A DNA stretch of 64,000 nt from Sphingomonas sp. Root720 (GTDB lineage: Bacteria; Pseudomonadota; Alphaproteobacteria; Sphingomonadales; Sphingomonadaceae): positions 124,001 through 188,000 of the forward strand of contig NZ_LMID01000001.1 in NCBI RefSeq assembly GCF_001428605.1. Direction: 5' to 3'. A model generated the notes under the pieces. That model had not been told where the DNA came from, did no database searches, and saw only the letters and a program-made list of their open reading frames with translations. Within the stretch, counting starts at the first letter, position 1; each line of letters starts with the position of its first letter. Made by a program: the position numbers and the translations under genes. This document shows positions 54,101-64,000 of the stretch, in pieces.

Positions 54101-54242
54101 GCCAGGCCGCGGCGACCGGCTGGAACCGCGTCGTCGCCACCCGCCGCGCGATCGTCAGTCCCGGCGGAACCGACAATCGATATTCGCCCTCGCCCGCCGG
54201 CAGGTTGAGCGAGATGATGCTGCCGGGATCGCCGTAGATCAT
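51102..54242 (-). CDS. Large protein of unknown function (1046 aa)
   Basis: I do not recognise this protein. The N-terminal third (about 80-260) looks beta-rich, with segments such as ALLFYMVGWNVGTIALTTRYG and LEVEWRNDPGRPGGTLSFFIDGK that resemble a lectin or jelly-roll (LamG-like) fold. The middle is rich in Gly, Pro, Trp and Tyr; the C-terminal 350 residues have aromatic helical blocks (AYFG-like GHRFWDQNRLYSNS, EFSIGYWLSALAAGEKLG) like an alpha/alpha toroid. No signal peptide is seen at this start. ATG 54242 is the only good start, but the upstream DNA contains repeat-like sequence, so the N-terminus may be incomplete or altered. Confidence 0.7.
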   Translation of the reverse strand: MIYGDPGSIISLNLPAGEGEYRLSVPPGLTIARRVATTRFQPVAAAWRFPPQASFAMSDGDALPGRVLLATAGPGRPTAHGVVLDRASFLQSKALGLDFGAGADPEHGQAPRRLRCSFRGVVPPRADGALLFYMVGWNVGTIALTTRYGSDQLECTIGRGEHIQRGFYSTMSRTPGVEQLLEVEWRNDPGRPGGTLSFFIDGKAAGGPFRTGFKPRITPEMDVSVNAALGNMRQAIDGLLVREIGIGFDRPVIDESYPAVSGDMVRGRDLPDLVVDARAVTAPQPARTLAWRGPDGSVATLDITVGPLEVSPGQPWKAVLVDWSSGTGVPHPNVLEMTHPAVQNCRFEDAVLAAAQPAWIECLPQGPVPVIDGIAYRCEAIRAGDYVQFQFGYDWDASVMPDNPFGDPSGRNAYMVPHKWLVYDREDRLLATVQRPDGGPLNGADVPGVYQGPVDGRGCAMTSREHRWYPHGTVRSGIIWRNRDPGSHDQADVRRAVPLFELGIPFGSRLDYSVNGFDLRIFMGGAGGDGQANGFGNVRVMPWKQSDYRTMLSQAGRTRDPYGGSLCSANSLAANAALWLEYTPFNVHGRSPVTGPGGMRDDRQIIPEPVVWHMNLPDGVRPHDRMPWRTIALDYLTGYVSDPVHAFEKGRNVPVFKGAPRRPVVLRNHYYGAGDRAVPSARAWYQQGGRLSDWLRGSNPLRVSVPYAGDAPTRPYFGTFQIDKLHGHQFPGWGSLLFRTPEFAFLGHRFWDQNRLYSNSIIGSRWPHLWSAREGAWAFLHAALAWKTASATSQRLYSRREVLDFAVVDFEDFHDRHYAATPGFLNPPTDLMPGGRVDLDGAIYAAAQYFGVVGKDDRQLVQHEFSIGYWLSALAAGEKLGFNTALRAASPKAKAVLDWLIAMHRKRIVGRIVGGANLAPVGGYTYLQGIWTAEHIAAAGGDVARLPHSYADLERLWGRAPGWDRFEHDGRSISRDGQAMDQLIAGPSLLRYLLGQSGEDLVSAQAIANRWREQKKAEELVKGDRAGQGWFVYLQASNNPARPVQS

Positions 54243-54269
54243 GCGGCGTGCATAGACCTTCCCCGCGCG

Positions 54270-54345
54270 CCCACTCCAGCGAAAGCTGGACGTCGGGAAA
54301 TATGCGGATCACCTCCCACCCGTCGCTCCAGCGGAGGCCGGAGTC
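54270..54345. repeat. Pair of similar GC-rich inverted elements upstream of 1046-aa gene
   Basis: Two related motifs, CACTCCAGCGAAAGCTGGA near 54271-54289 and GCTCCAGCGGAGGCCGGAGT near 54329-54348, each contain CTCCAGCG with an inverted partner. They look like members of a dispersed palindromic repeat. They occupy the place where a promoter or extended N-terminus of the unknown gene would be. Confidence 0.35.
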
Positions 54346-54419
54346 TCCGTAGAGAGGAGACGAGCGCGAGTCGGGAGCCGCCCGAGTTGCCAGCCTGCGC
54401 CGGCATGACGGTTACGGGG

Positions 54420-55900
<1,481 letters not shown>

Positions 55901-55904
<4 letters not shown>

Positions 55905-57388
55905 TTCGCCCACCAGTTCTGCGGCTTGGCGTTGAACGCGGCCCGCTGTTCGATCGCGAGGCCCGCGTTGAGGACGCCCTGCTCGTCGAGCGGGCGGCCG
56001 ATGATCTGGAGACCCAGCGGCAGGCCATTGGCGTCGAGCCCGGCGGGAACCGACATGGCGGGCACGCCCGCCAGGCTGGCCGGCACGGTGAAGACGTCGT
56101 TGAGGTACATCTCCAGCGGGTCGGCGCTCTTCTCGCCCAGTGCGAAGGCCGCCGAAGGCGCGGTCGGGGTCAGCAGCACGTCGACCTGTGCGAACGCCTG
56201 CTCGAAATCGCGGGCGATCAGCGCGCGGACCTTCTGCGCCTTGGTGTAATAGGCATCGTAGAAGCCCGCCGACAGCACATAGGTACCGATCAGGATGCGG
56301 CGCTTGACCTCGGGTCCGAATCCCGCAGCGCGGGTCGCGGCGTACATCTCCTGGAGATTGGCACCATCGGGGAGGTCGCGCAGGCCGTAGCGGACACCGT
56401 CATAACGGGCGAGGTTCGACGAGGCCTCGGCCGGCGCGATGATATAATAGGTCGGTAGCGCGTAGCGCGTGTGTGGCAGCGAGACATCGACGATCTCGGC
56501 GCCCGCGTCGCGGAGCCACTCGATGCCCTTCCTCCACAACGCATCGACCTCGGCAGGCATGTTGTCGACTCGATACTCCTTGGGAATACCGACCTTCTTG
56601 CCTTTGAGGTTGCTTGATAAATTCTCTTCCCAGCGCGGTACGGAGACATCGAGCGAAGTCGAATCCTTCGGGTCGAAGCCCGACATCGCCTCAAGCAGGA
56701 TCGCACTGTCGCGGACGTCCCGCGCCATCGCGCCCGCCTGGTCGAGCGAAGAGGCGAAGGCGACGATGCCGAAGCGCGAGCAGCGGCCGTAGGTCGGCTT
56801 GATGCCGGCGATGCCGGTGAAGGCGGCCGGCTGGCGGATCGAACCGCCGGTGTCGGTACCGGTCGCCGCGGGCACGATCCGCGCCGCGATCGCCGAGGAC
56901 GAACCGCCCGACGAGCCACCCGGCGCCAGCGGGGCATTGCCGCCGTCGTTGCGCCGCCAGGGCGAGATGACATTGCCGAAGGCGCTGGTCTCGTTCGACG
57001 AACCCATCGCGAACTGGTCGAGGTTGAGCTTGCCGAGCATGCCCGCGCCCGCCGCGAACAGCTTGGCCGTCACCGTCGATTCATAGGGCGGGACGAAGCC
57101 GCCGAGCATGTTGCTCGCCGCCGTGGTCTGGTAGCCGGCGGTGCAGAACAGGTCCTTGATGCCGAGCGGGATGCCCGACAGCGGGAGCAATTCGCCCGCC
57201 GCGCGCGCCTTGTCCGCCGCCTCGGCCGCCGCGATGGCGTGATCGGGGGTCTCGATGATGAAGGCGTTGAGCGCCTTTCCGCCTGCGACCGCCTCGTTGA
57301 AGGCGTCGGCGACTTCCCGGGCCGAGAAATCGCCCGCGCGGAAACCGTCGCGCAGGCCGGCGATGCCGAGTTCGGTGATCCCGGTCAT
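55901..57388 (-). CDS. gatA: Asp-tRNA(Asn)/Glu-tRNA(Gln) amidotransferase subunit A
   Basis: A 495-residue glutaminase subunit of the amidase-signature family. The Ser-cisSer-Lys triad is in [10 protein letters not shown] (Lys near 79) and [15 protein letters not shown] (Ser residues near 158-161), with [15 protein letters not shown] just before. It releases ammonia that GatB uses to make Gln-tRNA or Asn-tRNA. ATG 57388 overlaps the gatC stop as TAATG. Confidence 0.97.
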
Positions 57389-57675
57389 TATTCGATCACC
57401 TTGGGAACGGCGAAGAAGCCGTGCTCGGCCTGCGGCGCATTGGCCAGCACCTTGTCGCGGATATTGCCGTCGGTGACGACATCCTCCCGCAGGCGCTGAT
57501 GGTTCGGGATCACGGCGGCGAGTGGCGCGACACCGTCGGTATCGACCTCGCCAAGCTGTTCGATCCAGCCCAGGATATTGTTGAGTTCGGGGACCATCGC
57601 CTCGACATCACCGTCGGTGACGGCAATGCGGGCGAGGCTCGCGATCTTGCGGACGGTTGCGGCATCGACTGACAT
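57388..57675 (-). CDS. gatC: Asp-tRNA(Asn)/Glu-tRNA(Gln) amidotransferase subunit C
   Basis: A 95-residue stabilising subunit of GatCAB. The pattern [31 protein letters not shown] and the C-terminal [16 protein letters not shown] is family-typical. ATG 57675 begins the operon gatC-gatA-gatB, all overlapping. Confidence 0.96.
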   Translation of the reverse strand: MSVDAATVRKIASLARIAVTDGDVEAMVPELNNILGWIEQLGEVDTDGVAPLAAVIPNHQRLREDVVTDGNIRDKVLANAPQAEHGFFAVPKVIE

Positions 57676-57833
57676 GGCCGCGCCGCTACCATCGAGGCGG
57701 CGCGGCGGCAAGGGCGGGTTGGCGCCAGCACTTCTATCCCCCGCCCTCCGAGGGGCGAGGAAGGAGACATTGGACGCATGCGCGATTGCCCGCTACGCAA
57801 TTGCCCGATCGATCCCTTATACTGCACTGCAAC

Positions 57834-58958
57834 ATGGAGCCGCCGTTGCTCGCTCGCCGTTTCCTCTACATCATCGCGGGGTTGATCGTGCTCACCTTGG
57901 CCGCCGGAATCGGCTGGAACCTGTTCCAGGACCAGCTCATGCGCTTCGCCTTCGTGCCCGGGGTCCGCTTCGACGCGAATGTCGCCGGTCCGGCACCCGA
58001 TTATGCGCGGCCGGCGACGTGGCTGGCGCGGCCCGACCTGGCCGACGATCCGTCGCGCTGGTTGCCGAAAGGCGAGACCCGTGCCGTCCGGCCCGAAGTG
58101 GCGGTCTTCTACGTCCCGCCGACGACCTATTATGGCAAGGCGAGCTGGAACGCGTCTCTCGACGACGCCGAATCGCGTAAATGGCTTAACGTCTTCGGCT
58201 GGAGCGAAGCCAGCGCCTTCAACGCCGTCGGCGCGGTCTGGGCACCGCGCTATCGCTCCGCCGCGCTCGGCGCTTTCCTGACCGGCGCCCCGGATTCGGC
58301 GAAGGCGCTCGACCTCGCCTATGGCGACGTGGCCCGCGCCTTCGATGTCTTTCTCGCCCAGATCCCGGCGTCGCGGCCGATCATCCTGGCCGGGCACAGC
58401 CAGGGCACCATCCACCTGATGCGGCTGCTGCACGACCGGGTCGCGGACAAGGCGTTGTCGCAACGCATCGTCGCCGCCTATCTGGTCGGCTGGCCGATCT
58501 CGGTCGAGGCCGACGTACCCGCGCTCGGATTGCCCGCCTGCACCGCGCCGGGCCAAGCGCGCTGCCTGTTGTCGTGGCAGAGCTTCGCCGAGCCCGCCGA
58601 GCCCCGCATGATCCGCGAGATATTCGATGCGGGGCCCGGCCTTGCCGGCGCACCGCGCAAGGGCACAGCGATGCTCTGCGTCAATCCGCTGACCGGCGCG
58701 CCGGCCACCGCCGCCCTGCCCTCCGCCAATCTCGGATCGCTGGTGCCGGGCAAGGACTTCATGGGCGCCGAGCTGCGACCGGGAACGATCTCGGCGCGCT
58801 GCGATCCGTCGGGGCTGCTGCTGATCGGCGGCCCGCCCAAGGGCTTCGACAGCTTCGTGATGCCTGGCAACAACTACCATGTCTTCGACTATGCGCTGTT
58901 CTGGGCCAATATCCGCGCCGATGCGGCGGCGCGCGCCAGGACCTTCCTGGGCCGGTGA
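57834..58958 (+). CDS. DUF3089 alpha/beta-hydrolase-like protein
   Basis: A 374-residue protein with an N-terminal membrane helix (about 8-30) and a DUF3089 domain. [19 protein letters not shown] (near 86-104) and the nucleophile elbow [18 protein letters not shown] (Ser near 187) point to an alpha/beta hydrolase fold, probably an esterase or lipase facing the periplasm. The substrate is unknown. The stop overlaps the ruvX start as GTGA, an unexpected coupling of hydrolase and RNA/DNA enzyme. Confidence 0.88.
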   Translation: MEPPLLARRFLYIIAGLIVLTLAAGIGWNLFQDQLMRFAFVPGVRFDANVAGPAPDYARPATWLARPDLADDPSRWLPKGETRAVRPEVAVFYVPPTTYYGKASWNASLDDAESRKWLNVFGWSEASAFNAVGAVWAPRYRSAALGAFLTGAPDSAKALDLAYGDVARAFDVFLAQIPASRPIILAGHSQGTIHLMRLLHDRVADKALSQRIVAAYLVGWPISVEADVPALGLPACTAPGQARCLLSWQSFAEPAEPRMIREIFDAGPGLAGAPRKGTAMLCVNPLTGAPATAALPSANLGSLVPGKDFMGAELRPGTISARCDPSGLLLIGGPPKGFDSFVMPGNNYHVFDYALFWANIRADAAARARTFLGR

Positions 58959-59410
58959 TCTGCACAGCCACCCTCGACTATCGCGATGCCCTGCCCGATC
59001 GCGGCCGGCTGGCCGGACTCGACGTCGGGACCAAGACGATCGGCGTAGCGTTCTGCGATGCCGGTTGGACGATCGCCAGCCCCGCCGAGACGATCCGCCG
59101 CACCAAGTTCAGCGTCGATGCTGCCAAGCTGCGCGCCCTGCTGGCGGCGCAGCTCGTGAAGGGGCTGGTGATCGGCCTGCCGCTCAATCTCGACGGCAGC
59201 GACAGCCCGCGCACCCAGTCGGTCCGCGCCTTCGCCCGCAACGTGGAGGGCTTCGGCCTCCCGATCCTGCTATGGGACGAGCGCTGGTCGACCCAGGCGG
59301 TCACGCGTACCCTGCTCGACGCCGACGCGAGCCGCGCCCGCCGCGCCGAGCTGGTGGACAAGCTGGCCGCCGCCTACATCCTGCAAGGCGCGATCGACGC
59401 GATGATCTGA
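58955..59410 (+). CDS. ruvX: YqgF/RuvX family nuclease (pre-16S rRNA maturation/Holliday junction)
   Basis: A 151-residue RNase-H-fold nuclease. [15 protein letters not shown] (about 20-34) carries the first catalytic Asp, [20 protein letters not shown] the central part and [10 protein letters not shown] (near 104-113) the Glu. The E. coli orthologue processes the 16S rRNA 5' end. GTG 58955 overlaps the previous stop as GTGA. It precedes pyrB by 70 bases. Confidence 0.94.
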   Translation: MICTATLDYRDALPDRGRLAGLDVGTKTIGVAFCDAGWTIASPAETIRRTKFSVDAAKLRALLAAQLVKGLVIGLPLNLDGSDSPRTQSVRAFARNVEGFGLPILLWDERWSTQAVTRTLLDADASRARRAELVDKLAAAYILQGAIDAMI

Positions 59411-59480
59411 AGCCAAGATTTCGAGAGGAATGAAAGCCTCCCTTGAGCTTCGCCGCCGCCTGCCCTATGGCGCGGCTTTA

Positions 59481-60431
59481 ATGTCTGCATCCTTCCCGCA
59501 CCGCCACCTCACCGGCATCTACGGGCTTCAGCCGCACGAAATCCTGTTCCTGCTCGACGAAGCCGAGCAGTGGATCGCGCTCAACCGCGCGACCAGCAAG
59601 CATGATGATCGTCTCGCCGGCCTGACCCTGATCAATGCCTTCTTTGAAAACTCGACCCGGACGCTGCTGTCGTTCGAGATCGCGGGCAAGCGCCTCGGCG
59701 CCGACGTGGTCAACATGCAGGTCGGCGCGTCGAGCGTGAAGAAAGGCGAAACGCTGATCGACACCGCGATGACGCTCAACGCCATGCGCGCCGACATGAT
59801 CGTGATCCGCCACCAGTCGTCGGGCGCGGTGCAGCTGATCGCCGACAAGGTCGACTGCCCCGTGCTCAATGCCGGCGACGGACGGCACGAGCACCCGACG
59901 CAGGCGCTGCTCGACGCGCTGACGATCCGTCGCCGCAAGGGCCGGATCGAGGGGCTGGTCGTCGCGATCTGCGGCGACATCCTGCATAGCCGCGTGGCAC
60001 GGTCGAACATCCTCGCGCTGATCACGCTGGGGGCCGAGGTCCGCGTCGTGGCGCCGCCGACGCTGATGCCCGCCGCGATCGAGCGGATGGGCGCGATCCC
60101 CTTCCACGATTTCGACGCCGGGCTCGACGGCGCCGACGTCGTGATGATGCTCCGTCTCCAGAACGAGCGGATGGACGGAGCCTATCTCCCCTCCCCGCGC
60201 GAATTTCACGCGCTCTACGGGCTGACGCCCGAGCGGCTCGAGCGCGCGGCGCCCGACGCGCTCGTCATGCATCCGGGACCGATGAACCGGGGGGTCGAGA
60301 TCACCAGCAGCGTCGCCGACCACCCGACCCGCTCCGCCATTACCGAGCAGGTCGAGATGGGCGTCGCGGTGCGGATGGCCTGCCTCGACGTGCTGACCCG
60401 GGGACGGCGCGGCGTGGAGGGCTGGGCATGA
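59481..60431 (+). CDS. pyrB: Aspartate carbamoyltransferase catalytic subunit
   Basis: A 316-residue enzyme for the second step of pyrimidine synthesis. The carbamoyl-phosphate motif [13 protein letters not shown] (near 55-67), [14 protein letters not shown] and [13 protein letters not shown] are diagnostic. There is no PyrI regulatory gene; instead a degenerate pyrC follows with ATGA overlap, as in the class of ATCase/pseudo-DHOase complexes known from Pseudomonas. I start at ATG 59481 ([12 protein letters not shown]); an ATG at 59430 lies directly on AGAGGA and would add 17 residues. Confidence 0.96.
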   Translation: MSASFPHRHLTGIYGLQPHEILFLLDEAEQWIALNRATSKHDDRLAGLTLINAFFENSTRTLLSFEIAGKRLGADVVNMQVGASSVKKGETLIDTAMTLNAMRADMIVIRHQSSGAVQLIADKVDCPVLNAGDGRHEHPTQALLDALTIRRRKGRIEGLVVAICGDILHSRVARSNILALITLGAEVRVVAPPTLMPAAIERMGAIPFHDFDAGLDGADVVMMLRLQNERMDGAYLPSPREFHALYGLTPERLERAAPDALVMHPGPMNRGVEITSSVADHPTRSAITEQVEMGVAVRMACLDVLTRGRRGVEGWA

Positions 60432-61657
60432 CCGGATCGCTCGCCATCCTCAACGCCCGGCTGATCGACCCCGTCGCGGGCACCGTCGCGCCCGGCGGCG
60501 TGCTGATCCGCGACCGCCATATCGCCGCGACCGGAAGCTTCGACACGCCATCCGGCGTCGAGACGATCGACGCGGGCGGCGCCCATGTCGCGCCCGGCCT
60601 GATCGACCTGGGCATCTTCGCGATCGATATGCCTGCCTTCACCGCCGGCGGCATCACCCGCGCGGTGCTGATGCCCGACCAGTCTCCGCCGCTCGACCAT
60701 GCCGCGCTCGTCCAGCGCGCGGCCGCGGCGGGCAAGCCCGATGTCTGGATCCATCCGCTCGCCGCCGCGACCAAGGGCCTTCAGGGCACAGAACTGGCGG
60801 AGATCGGGCTGATGAAGGCGGGCGGTGCCTGCGCCGTCGCGACCGGCCGCGACTGGATCGCCGATTCGGGCGTGATGCTGCGGGTGCTGTCCTATGCCCG
60901 GTCGCTGGACCTGACGGTCGTCGCCCATGCCGAGGATGGCGGGGTCACCGCCGGCGCGGTCGCGACCGAGGGCGAATATGCGACGCGGATGGGCCTGTCC
61001 GCCGCGCCTGCCGTCGCCGAGGCGATGGCGGTGGCGCGCGACATCATGCTCGCCGAGCAGAGTGGCGCCCGCCTCCATTTCCGCCAGCTGTCGACCGCGC
61101 GCGCGTTCGACCTCGTCCGTGAGGCCAAGCGCCGCGGCCTGCCCGTCACCTGCGGCATCAGTCCGGCGCATCTGATGCTGTCGGACATCGCTGTCGGCGG
61201 CTTCCGCACGTTCGCCCGGCTCTCGCCGCCGCTGCGCAGCGAGGACGACCGGCAGGCGGCGCGCAAGGCGCTGGCCGACGGCACGATCGACCTGCTCTGC
61301 TCGAGCCATGACCCGCAGGGCCCCGAAGCGAAGCGCCTGCCCTTCGCCGATGCCGAGCCCGGCATGTCGGGTGCGGAAACGCTGCTCGCGCTGTCGCTGA
61401 CCCTGGTGCGCGACGGACTGATAAACCTGCCGCGATTGATCGAGCTGTTGTCGATGGCGCCGGCCAGGCTGCTGGGGCTGCCCGGCGGATCGCTGGAGGT
61501 CGGCGCCGAGGCCGATCTGGTGCTGTTCGACCCCAAGATGCCGTGGCGGATCGATTCGGATCACATGGCGTCGCGCGCCGGCAACACGCCGTTCGACGGG
61601 CTGCCGGTCCAGGGCAAGGTGCTCCGGACGATAAAGGGCGGGGTACTGCTGCGCTGA
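60428..61657 (+). CDS. pyrC: Dihydroorotase-like protein, probably non-catalytic (PyrC')
   Basis: A 409-residue amidohydrolase-fold protein. The family pattern is intact in outline (ARLIDP near the start, VVAHAEDGG near 163-171, [23 protein letters not shown] near 295-305), but the metal-binding HxH that normally follows PGLID is replaced by LGIFAID at about residues 59-65. Active dihydroorotases need these histidines. It is therefore most likely a structural PyrC' partner that stabilises the ATCase, with the true PyrC elsewhere. The start overlaps the pyrB stop as ATGA. Confidence 0.88.
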   Translation: MTGSLAILNARLIDPVAGTVAPGGVLIRDRHIAATGSFDTPSGVETIDAGGAHVAPGLIDLGIFAIDMPAFTAGGITRAVLMPDQSPPLDHAALVQRAAAAGKPDVWIHPLAAATKGLQGTELAEIGLMKAGGACAVATGRDWIADSGVMLRVLSYARSLDLTVVAHAEDGGVTAGAVATEGEYATRMGLSAAPAVAEAMAVARDIMLAEQSGARLHFRQLSTARAFDLVREAKRRGLPVTCGISPAHLMLSDIAVGGFRTFARLSPPLRSEDDRQAARKALADGTIDLLCSSHDPQGPEAKRLPFADAEPGMSGAETLLALSLTLVRDGLINLPRLIELLSMAPARLLGLPGGSLEVGAEADLVLFDPKMPWRIDSDHMASRAGNTPFDGLPVQGKVLRTIKGGVLLR

Positions 61658-61666
61658 AGGCCGGGA

Positions 61667-63007
61667 TCAGGCCGGTTCGACGATCCTGGTGCGCAACGTC
61701 CACTGCATTGGCCGGTCGCCGCCATCGGTGCGGATGAAGCAGTGTCCGCCGACCGCACGGATCCGTCCACAGAGCCTGTGGGCCTGGGTCCGGCTCGCCA
61801 GGCCGCCGATCGACAGGCGATGGAGCATGGCTCCGCGATGGCGAAAGCCCGAGCCGGTCGGCGTGTAATCGGCAAGGAACGCCGCCCGCCGGCTCAGCGC
61901 GGTCCAGGCGATCTCGGTGCGGACCGGAGTCGAGTAGGCGCCGATCTGGACCACCCATTTTGCCGGGGATCGGTCCTTCACGCCACGCGACACGAGCATG
62001 ATCGGACCTTCGGCAGGGACGATCGCGGGCCTGGGCCGCGCCTGGCCGCGCTGCTGCGTGACCGATCGTCCGAGGCGCATAACCGGTGGACCGGCGAACG
62101 CGGCGATGCGCGGCTCGCCCGCCATGACGACCGGAATGACGGCCGGCAGCACCGGAGCCTGGGCCTCGACCGGCAGGAGCACGGGCGGGGGTACGACGAA
62201 CGGCAATGGCGGGGCGGGCGGCGGGGCGACCTGCGCGAGCAGGACGGGCGCCCGGGAGGCCGGTTCGGCCACCAATGCCAGCGCGGCCGGCTGGCCGCCA
62301 TCGGCGACCGGCAGCACGCCGAGCATGGCCCCGACCTGCCTCGCCGGATCGGCTCGAAGCTGCCCGACCGCTGCCCAGCGGCGAAGCCGGTCGGCGACGA
62401 GATCGAGGGGAACGTCCTGGGCGGCGATCGTCGCGGCCTCGTTCCAGCGGCCTTCGAGGGCGAGGGCGAAGGCGAGGTTCTGGCGGACGCGCGCATCGGC
62501 GCCGGGGGCACGCGCAGCGGCGAGCAGCAACGGTCGTGCCTCGTCCGGCCTGCCCAGCAAAGCCAAAGCGAGGCCGACATCGGCGTCGTTGCCAGTGCCG
62601 CGCAGGGCGTCGAGAGCGGTGGCGGCTTCATCCGCCCGGCCCAGGGCAATCTGCGCCAGCGCGCGGTTGATCGCGACCCGCACCAGCGTCGGATCGAGCG
62701 CCAGCGCATCGCCCAGCGCGGTTTCGGCCGACTGGAAACGGCCGGCCGCGAGATAGGCCCGGCCCAGCATCGCGCGGGCCTGCGGGTCGCGCGGTGCCTG
62801 GATCACGGCGGCCTCGGCCTGCCGGACGGCGGCGGCGGGAACGCCGCGGGCCATCGCCTCGCGCGCGCCGGCCATCCGCCGATCCGCGCGCTTCTGCGCC
62901 GCGGCGGTCGAGCCGCCGCGATCCGGGGCCGCCACGGCAGCCACGGCGCCGGAAACCAGCGCCAGGCCCAGTGCGGTGGCCGTGAGGCCGTTCCAGTTCA
63001 TCTTCAT
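61667..63007 (-). CDS. Exported TPR-SPOR protein
   Basis: A 446-residue protein with a signal sequence (LTATALGLALVSGAVAAVAA), several tetratricopeptide repeats (about 60-210, for example ARAMLGRAYLAAGRFQSAETA and VAINRALAQIALGRADEAATAL), a Pro/Val-rich linker (250-330) and a C-terminal SPOR domain (WVVQIGAYSTPVRTEIAWTAL near 355-375). SPOR domains bind septal glycan strands lacking stem peptides, so it probably acts at division sites. It converges on pyrC and is divergent from another SPOR/Sel1-type gene. Confidence 0.85.
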   Translation of the reverse strand: MKMNWNGLTATALGLALVSGAVAAVAAPDRGGSTAAAQKRADRRMAGAREAMARGVPAAAVRQAEAAVIQAPRDPQARAMLGRAYLAAGRFQSAETALGDALALDPTLVRVAINRALAQIALGRADEAATALDALRGTGNDADVGLALALLGRPDEARPLLLAAARAPGADARVRQNLAFALALEGRWNEAATIAAQDVPLDLVADRLRRWAAVGQLRADPARQVGAMLGVLPVADGGQPAALALVAEPASRAPVLLAQVAPPPAPPLPFVVPPPVLLPVEAQAPVLPAVIPVVMAGEPRIAAFAGPPVMRLGRSVTQQRGQARPRPAIVPAEGPIMLVSRGVKDRSPAKWVVQIGAYSTPVRTEIAWTALSRRAAFLADYTPTGSGFRHRGAMLHRLSIGGLASRTQAHRLCGRIRAVGGHCFIRTDGGDRPMQWTLRTRIVEPA

Positions 63008-63202
63008 CGCCGGTCCCCTGCCCGATCCGCGGTTCGTTTCACGGCCGCGAAGGTGCCCGCCAGGGTGCTAAGCTTTGGTTAACGGCAGTTAGCAATCGCC
63101 GGGCGGACGCAACGAGTTTGGGCTATCGCCGGTCCCGCCGAACGCGCTATCACGCTGCAAACATGCCGAAACATCATGCGGGAACATTGGGGTTAGCCGA
63201 GT

Positions 63203-64000
63203 ATGAGAAGCTTTGTCCTGGGTTGTGCTCTGGCAGCGATCGCGGCTGCCTCGCCGGCGATCGCCGGCGTCAAGGAAGGGGTCGAGGCCTGGCAGAACGG
63301 CGATTACCCCAAGGCGGTCGCCGAATGGCGGGCTCCAGCCAATGCCGGCGATCCCGACGCGCAGTTCAACCTCGGACAGGCCTATAAGCTCGGCCGAGGG
63401 GTACCGATCGATCCCGCCGCAGCGCTCGACTGGTATCGTAAGTCGGCCGCCTCGGGCCATGAACAGGCGCAGGCGACGCTGGGCCTTTTGCTGTTCCAGA
63501 ACGGCCAGCGCGAAGAGGCGATGACCTGGCTCAAAAAGGCCGCCGACCAGGGCGAGGCGCGCGCGCAATATGTTGTCGGCACCGCCTATTTCAACGGCGA
63601 TCTGCTGTCCAAGGACTGGGTCAAGGCCTATGCGTTGATGACCCGTGCCAAGGCCGCGAACATCGGCGCGGCGACCGCCAGTCTCCAGCAGATGGACCAG
63701 ATCGTCCCCGAACAGCAGCGCGTGGCCGGCCTATCGCTCGCGCGTGAGATGGAACGGACCGCGCAGCTCCGGGCGAACGATGTCGCCACGCCGGGCGCGC
63801 CGCTGACGATGCGCAATTCGGTGACACCGAGGCCCGTCGGGCAGACGACCGTGCCACCGTCGACCTCAAACCCGACCGCCTCGGCGTCAGCCGTCGGCAC
63901 CCCGGCCGGCCTCGCCCCCCAACCCTGGAGGGCGCCGAGCAGCGCCCCCGCGGCGACGCCGCCGCGCGCCGGCGAAATTTCCCGGGCGGCCGTCGCATCC
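63203..64000 (+). CDS. Exported Sel1-repeat protein, C-terminus beyond window
   Basis: The frame is open from ATG 63203 to the window end (266 codons). A signal peptide (FVLGCALAAIAAASPAIAG) is followed by Sel1-like repeats: GDPDAQFNLGQAYKLGRGVP, AASGHEQAQATLGLLLFQNG, ADQGEARAQYVVGTAYFNGD. A Pro/Ala/Thr-rich linker begins at about 190. Related sphingomonad proteins end in a SPOR domain, which would lie outside. It faces the TPR-SPOR gene and both may serve peptidoglycan or division functions. Confidence 0.8.
   Translation, partial: MRSFVLGCALAAIAAASPAIAGVKEGVEAWQNGDYPKAVAEWRAPANAGDPDAQFNLGQAYKLGRGVPIDPAAALDWYRKSAASGHEQAQATLGLLLFQNGQREEAMTWLKKAADQGEARAQYVVGTAYFNGDLLSKDWVKAYALMTRAKAANIGAATASLQQMDQIVPEQQRVAGLSLAREMERTAQLRANDVATPGAPLTMRNSVTPRPVGQTTVPPSTSNPTASASAVGTPAGLAPQPWRAPSSAPAATPPRAGEISRAAVAS

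Overview
The window looks like chromosome of a high-GC alphaproteobacterium, most probably a sphingomonad. This is an inference from gene families and order (a DUF1465/RcdA homologue, DUF1178, rph-rdgB-hemW divergent from hrcA, gatCAB, pyrB with a degenerate pyrC), from frequent GTG and TTG starts, and from genes that overlap by 1 or 4 bases. No 16S gene is present to confirm it.

Layout. Positions 1-4652 are the end of an integrated element: nine leftward, mostly 4-base-overlapping genes (a C5 DNA methyltransferase with nine internal repeats, a DUF1643 protein and several small unknowns), bounded by a 3' fragment of tRNA-Gly(CCC) that marks the attachment site. From 4653 on the gene content is ordinary host. 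4.8-18 kb: a TIM-barrel isomerase, a coiled-coil membrane protein, tRNA-Arg(CCT), a divergent MFS/LysR pair, comF-grxC-nitrilase-DUF1178, a methyltransferase, leuA behind a leucine-rich leader peptide and alternative hairpins, an EamA transporter, a molybdopterin/cytochrome b pair and a PilZ protein. 18-31 kb: hrcA, rph, rdgB, hemW, an LppC-type lipoprotein, rsmI, yraN, gshB, dedA, a LacI regulator, rcdA-like DUF1465, MerR, hisI, purF and an SDR.

31-40 kb: a leftward cytochrome b561-folE-periplasmic protein-photolyase-cfa cluster that looks like a light/photo-oxidative stress set, then a glycosyltransferase-GNAT-PhnA-like operon, metA behind a candidate SAM-type riboswitch, and a metallophosphoesterase. 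40.4-45.6 kb holds the most unusual locus: three overlapping or tightly spaced genes for a flavoprotein fused to two cyclic-nucleotide-binding domains and four 4Fe-4S cluster motifs, a membrane cytochrome b, and an FHA domain fused through one membrane helix to a ten-haem cytochrome c. Together they could carry electrons from NAD(P)H across the inner membrane under cNMP and phospho-threonine control. A 51-bp inverted repeat lies upstream and a CcmI-like TPR gene diverges from it.

46-64 kb: clpX, clpP, a trigger factor with a His-rich and Lys/Ala-rich tail, tRNA-Leu(TAG), a 1046-residue unknown, gatCAB, a DUF3089 hydrolase, ruvX, pyrB with a non-catalytic pyrC, a TPR-SPOR protein and a truncated Sel1-repeat protein running off the end. 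ClpXP and the RcdA homologue in one window suggest a full regulated proteolysis kit. No rRNA, CRISPR array or insertion sequence was seen.
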